Shown here: positions 61,561-64,000 of the stretch, piece after piece
Position numbering within the stretch: the stretch's first letter is position 1
Layout: each line of letters starts with the position of its first letter
Origin: Chrysomallon squamiferum
Lineage: Eukaryota; Mollusca; Gastropoda; Neomphalida; Peltospiridae
Length of the DNA stretch: 64,000 nucleotides
Direction of reading: 5' to 3'
Assembly: GCA_012295275.1 (NCBI GenBank)
Contig: CM022672.1
Coordinates: 3,825,443-3,889,442 of the forward strand
Program-made: the position numbers and the translations under genes
Notes under the pieces: model-generated
Database searches by the model: none
Seen by the model: only the letters and a program-made list of their open reading frames with translations
Told to the model about the DNA's origin: nothing

Positions 61561-61955
61561 TACATACACACATATATTCATATATATGTATATATACCTG
61601 TTTGCATAAATGCGTGCGTCTGTGTATTACTGGGATGGGAAGTGACATGTCTGTGTGAACATGTGCTCATAAATTATACAGATAAAACAACATCTCGTTA
61701 TAATTATCGTGGTTAGGTGCGTACAAAAATCAAAAAATAAAATAAAACAAATAATTATAACAAAAATAAAATTTAAAATTCAAAATCCTTTACTACTACC
61801 AATCGATATAGCAATGAACTGTCATAATCATTCACGTGACTGACATTAATTTAAAAATGTGTTGCGGTGTCGTTAAATAAATATTCATTCATTATTTGTT
61901 ACGAGCAGAACGATAACCGAAGAAGGTGAAATCGCATCACGCAATGAGTCAGCGT
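61101..61955. other. Unique DNA with a CA/TA tract
   Basis: CpG-containing unique sequence at 61105-61460, a TA and CA cluster at 61505-61590, A-rich DNA at 61720-61780. No gene. Confidence 0.6.
61856..61903 (+). mobile_element. Possible molluscan SINE tail fragment
   Basis: aatgtgttgcggtgtcgtta followed by aataaa and a short ATTC repeat resembles, from memory, a retroposon tail seen across mollusc genomes. No promoter head is visible upstream, so it would be a 5'-truncated copy. Confidence 0.3.
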
Positions 61956-61967
61956 AATAGGGGGCGC
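61955..61967 (+). promoter_or_regulatory. Weaker CTCF-like motif
   Basis: taatagggggcgc shares the AGGGGGCGC core with the site at 60,572, in the same orientation and 1.38 kb away, but differs in the CCAC part. Confidence 0.3.
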
Positions 61968-63015
61968 TTCGATCGCAGTGGACATGTCAAAAGCAGACGA
62001 CATTTTTACACATTGTAAGCACACGGCAACTGACAAGGCGTTAAAAGCTTTTTTTTGGCTCTTTCTCTTTCTCGGCATTTCTACGAGGCAATCTCATTAA
62101 AATTAGAAAACAAAAAATAGCTGATGATAAATAATTTAAGCTGCTACTAAACTGAAACAAATTTAATTTATAAAAGAAAGAAAGAAAAAAATAATTCTAA
62201 AAATAATAACAGCATGAAATAAAACAAGCTGAAATGATGAATTTATGTACTTGTACATATGATGTTGATATGTGTGTACGTACGTATTTGTGTATTTAAG
62301 TATGTGTATGTATGTACAAATAAATGTGTGTGTGTGTGTGTGTGTACGTGTGTATGATGCGTACATTTGGAGATTTCTAAGTACATATACGTAGTTACAG
62401 CAGGACAAAGAACTAGAATAAACGACCATGTATATTATTAAGATGTTGGAACAACTTCCATACGTCATGTCTAAAGCAGCGGTCTAACACTATAGGTCAA
62501 TATCTTAGTGTCCAGCGATTCCATCCACCAAAGACCTGCCTCACTGACCAGCGGTCATCGTTATTGTTAACACTCTGAGTCACGATCAAAACAACGGCAT
62601 CATTTTCCATTAGCGAATTATTTAGTTGCGTAACCGTTGTTTTCGAGTAACCAAATATCGCTATCGTGAAGACTAATAATTTTAAGCTAGGCCAGTTTGT
62701 AAGAATTATTTAAGATAAGCGATAGATTAATATCTGTAAATGTGTACACAATTTCATAGTTAATTAGAGATAAGGAAACGGATGAGTTAAGTAATTGGGT
62801 GCAATGGGTTTGTTTCTGATGGTGGAAAGATACGTTATCGTGCATGGCGAGCGAATCACCGTCAGTTCCCGTAATCCTGTGATTGTTTATATTTTCATGT
62901 CATTGATGTTCGCGATTTAGAAACATAAACATAACATGCTTTATTACCGGAATATAAAATGTTCTTTCTCTTCGAGTGATTTTGGTTGCGTCCTGGTAAC
63001 TGCCACGAGTGAAGC
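61968..63015. other. Unique DNA, nothing recognised
   Basis: TGTGTA-type words at 62265-62355. The stretch 62440-63000 is nearly repeat-free with moderate CpG. No gene. Confidence 0.6.
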
Positions 63016-63017
63016 TA

Positions 63018-63019
<2 letters not shown>

Positions 63020-63108
<89 letters not shown>

Positions 63109-63152
63109 TATTTTTCGTTTCTTTTTTTTTTTTCAATTTTTAAAAAATTATT

Positions 63153-63184
<32 letters not shown>

Positions 63185-63310
63185 TTATTTTAATTAATTT
63201 TTTTACCTTTTATATATATATAAATCCTTTTTTTTTCTTTCTTATTCTTTCCTTCTTTAGGTTTTTTCTTTCTTCTTTTCTTTGTTTTTTTTTTTTTTTT
63301 TTTCAAATCT
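63020..63310. repeat. Poly-A, (AAT)n, (TTTA)n and poly-T block
   Basis: A run at 63022-63049, (AAT)n at 63049-63106, TTTA at 63150-63187, T-rich to 63304. Confidence 0.95.
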
Positions 63311-63499
63311 TGTTAAAATTATTTATTAAGTTTGTTTTGGTTGTTGTTCTGGTTCGCTAGAAAAGAAATGTTTACGACGACTTCAGCACACATGTTGCAT
63401 AGTTGGAAAGTAATATACAACCTTTTTTAGAAAAACGTTAAAATAAAATAAAAATCATGTCTCGGATGAAAAAACGAATAAGTGACTGATGAAAACTGT

Positions 63500-64000
63500 A
63501 CAACAAGCTCAATGCATCCCTTTCCCTGTTGGCCAATTGGGCGTTACAAGCTTGAGTGTTATTTTGCAGTAATGACGAGTCGGTTTAATAGCAGGGCTTT
63601 TTTGCGGATCCTCATTGGACGAATTTAGCCAAAACACATGAATCTTTCAATGACAACACGATTCTTTCCCTTTCTTTTTTTTTTTTTTTTTTTTTTATTT
63701 TTTCTTTTTTTTTTTTTCTCTGTGCCGCCACACACGCGAAACGGTTGTACGCGCTAATGTCCATGTAATTGTCTTTATGCTTTATGAATTATCTGCCGGG
63801 AAAACACGGAGCACTAACATGTATTTTAATGAAGTGCGGAGTCGTTAAATGGCCGTACGCCGTGCGCTCTGCGGCAGTGCGCGCGTTATTTACGACCCGA
63901 CTCGAGTGTTATTTGCTTATGTAGAGTACATAAAAGTATTAAACTCTCTTCGCCTGTTATTCCCCACAGTTTAGGACCTCATAATTCGCCATTATTGATC
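63500..64000. promoter_or_regulatory. CpG-bearing block at right edge, regulatory-looking
   Basis: CCAAT at 63533-63537 and inverted CCAAT at 63614-63618 flank aaacgcc-like DNA. After a T-rich gap (63675-63720) comes a dense region with gtaattg, two tttatg words (63774, 63781), gtcgttaaatggccgtacgc and gcgcgcg. Repeated TTTATG and TAATTG words are caudal/posterior-Hox-like. It may be the upstream part of a gene beyond the window. Confidence 0.4.

Overview
The window looks like gene-poor, A+T-rich animal nuclear DNA. It has no operon structure, no run of recognisable coding sequence, and a very high load of (GA)n, (GT)n, (ATT)n, (AAAT)n, (TA)n and mono-A/T tracts. Scattered short blocks of richer, CpG-containing unique sequence sit between them. 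This texture fits a lophotrochozoan such as a mollusc, and a cephalopod or gastropod would be my first guess. That rests on repeat style plus one possible molluscan SINE tail near 61.86 kb, so the assignment is tentative. I found no exon, tRNA, rRNA or microRNA that I can defend, and essentially every long open frame is a translated microsatellite.

Layout. 0-17 kb: unique AT-rich DNA broken by long (TC)/(GA), poly-A/T, (AAAT), (ATT), (AGT) and (GT) tracts, with CpG-containing unique blocks at 3.8-4.5, 4.7-4.9, 5.86-6.2 and 15.1-15.4 kb. 18.18-20.13 kb: two near-identical 87-89 bp sequences in inverted orientation bracket about 1.9 kb that itself holds a three-copy 73 bp repeat and a diverged direct duplication, so this may be an unclassified TIR element. 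21-23 kb: a complex GA/CAGA satellite, then a clean unique block (22.0-22.75 kb). 26.6-27.8 kb: a promoter-like CpG block with two CCAAT boxes, a degenerate ~70 bp tandem array and a strong splice-donor-like site. 28-34 kb: microsatellite-dominated, with unique blocks at 29.8, 31.8, 32.7 and 34.0 kb. 39-46 kb: a duplicated ~138 bp sequence, a pogo/Tigger-like short TIR element, a cluster of three CACGTG E-boxes and a 227 bp mariner-like MITE. 47.36-48.06 kb: a 28-copy 25 bp minisatellite open in all three frames of the minus strand. 49.7-52.5 kb: several promoter-like or conserved-looking blocks. 53-59 kb: opposed GT/CA arrays, a 31 bp degenerate minisatellite, and a second promoter-like block / degenerate array / splice-donor arrangement (56.85-57.76 kb). 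59.5-64 kb: CpG-richer blocks, a perfect CTCF-type motif at 60,572 with a weaker one 1.4 kb on, and a regulatory-looking block at the right edge.

How it may work together (inference). The best reading is a regulatory or intergenic landscape, or the large 5' intron region of a gene transcribed left to right. It would hold one or two non-coding first exons (about 26.9-27.8 and 56.9-57.75 kb), candidate enhancers and a boundary element. No coding exon is visible to confirm this. Species alignment, RNA-seq and ATAC-seq would decide it.
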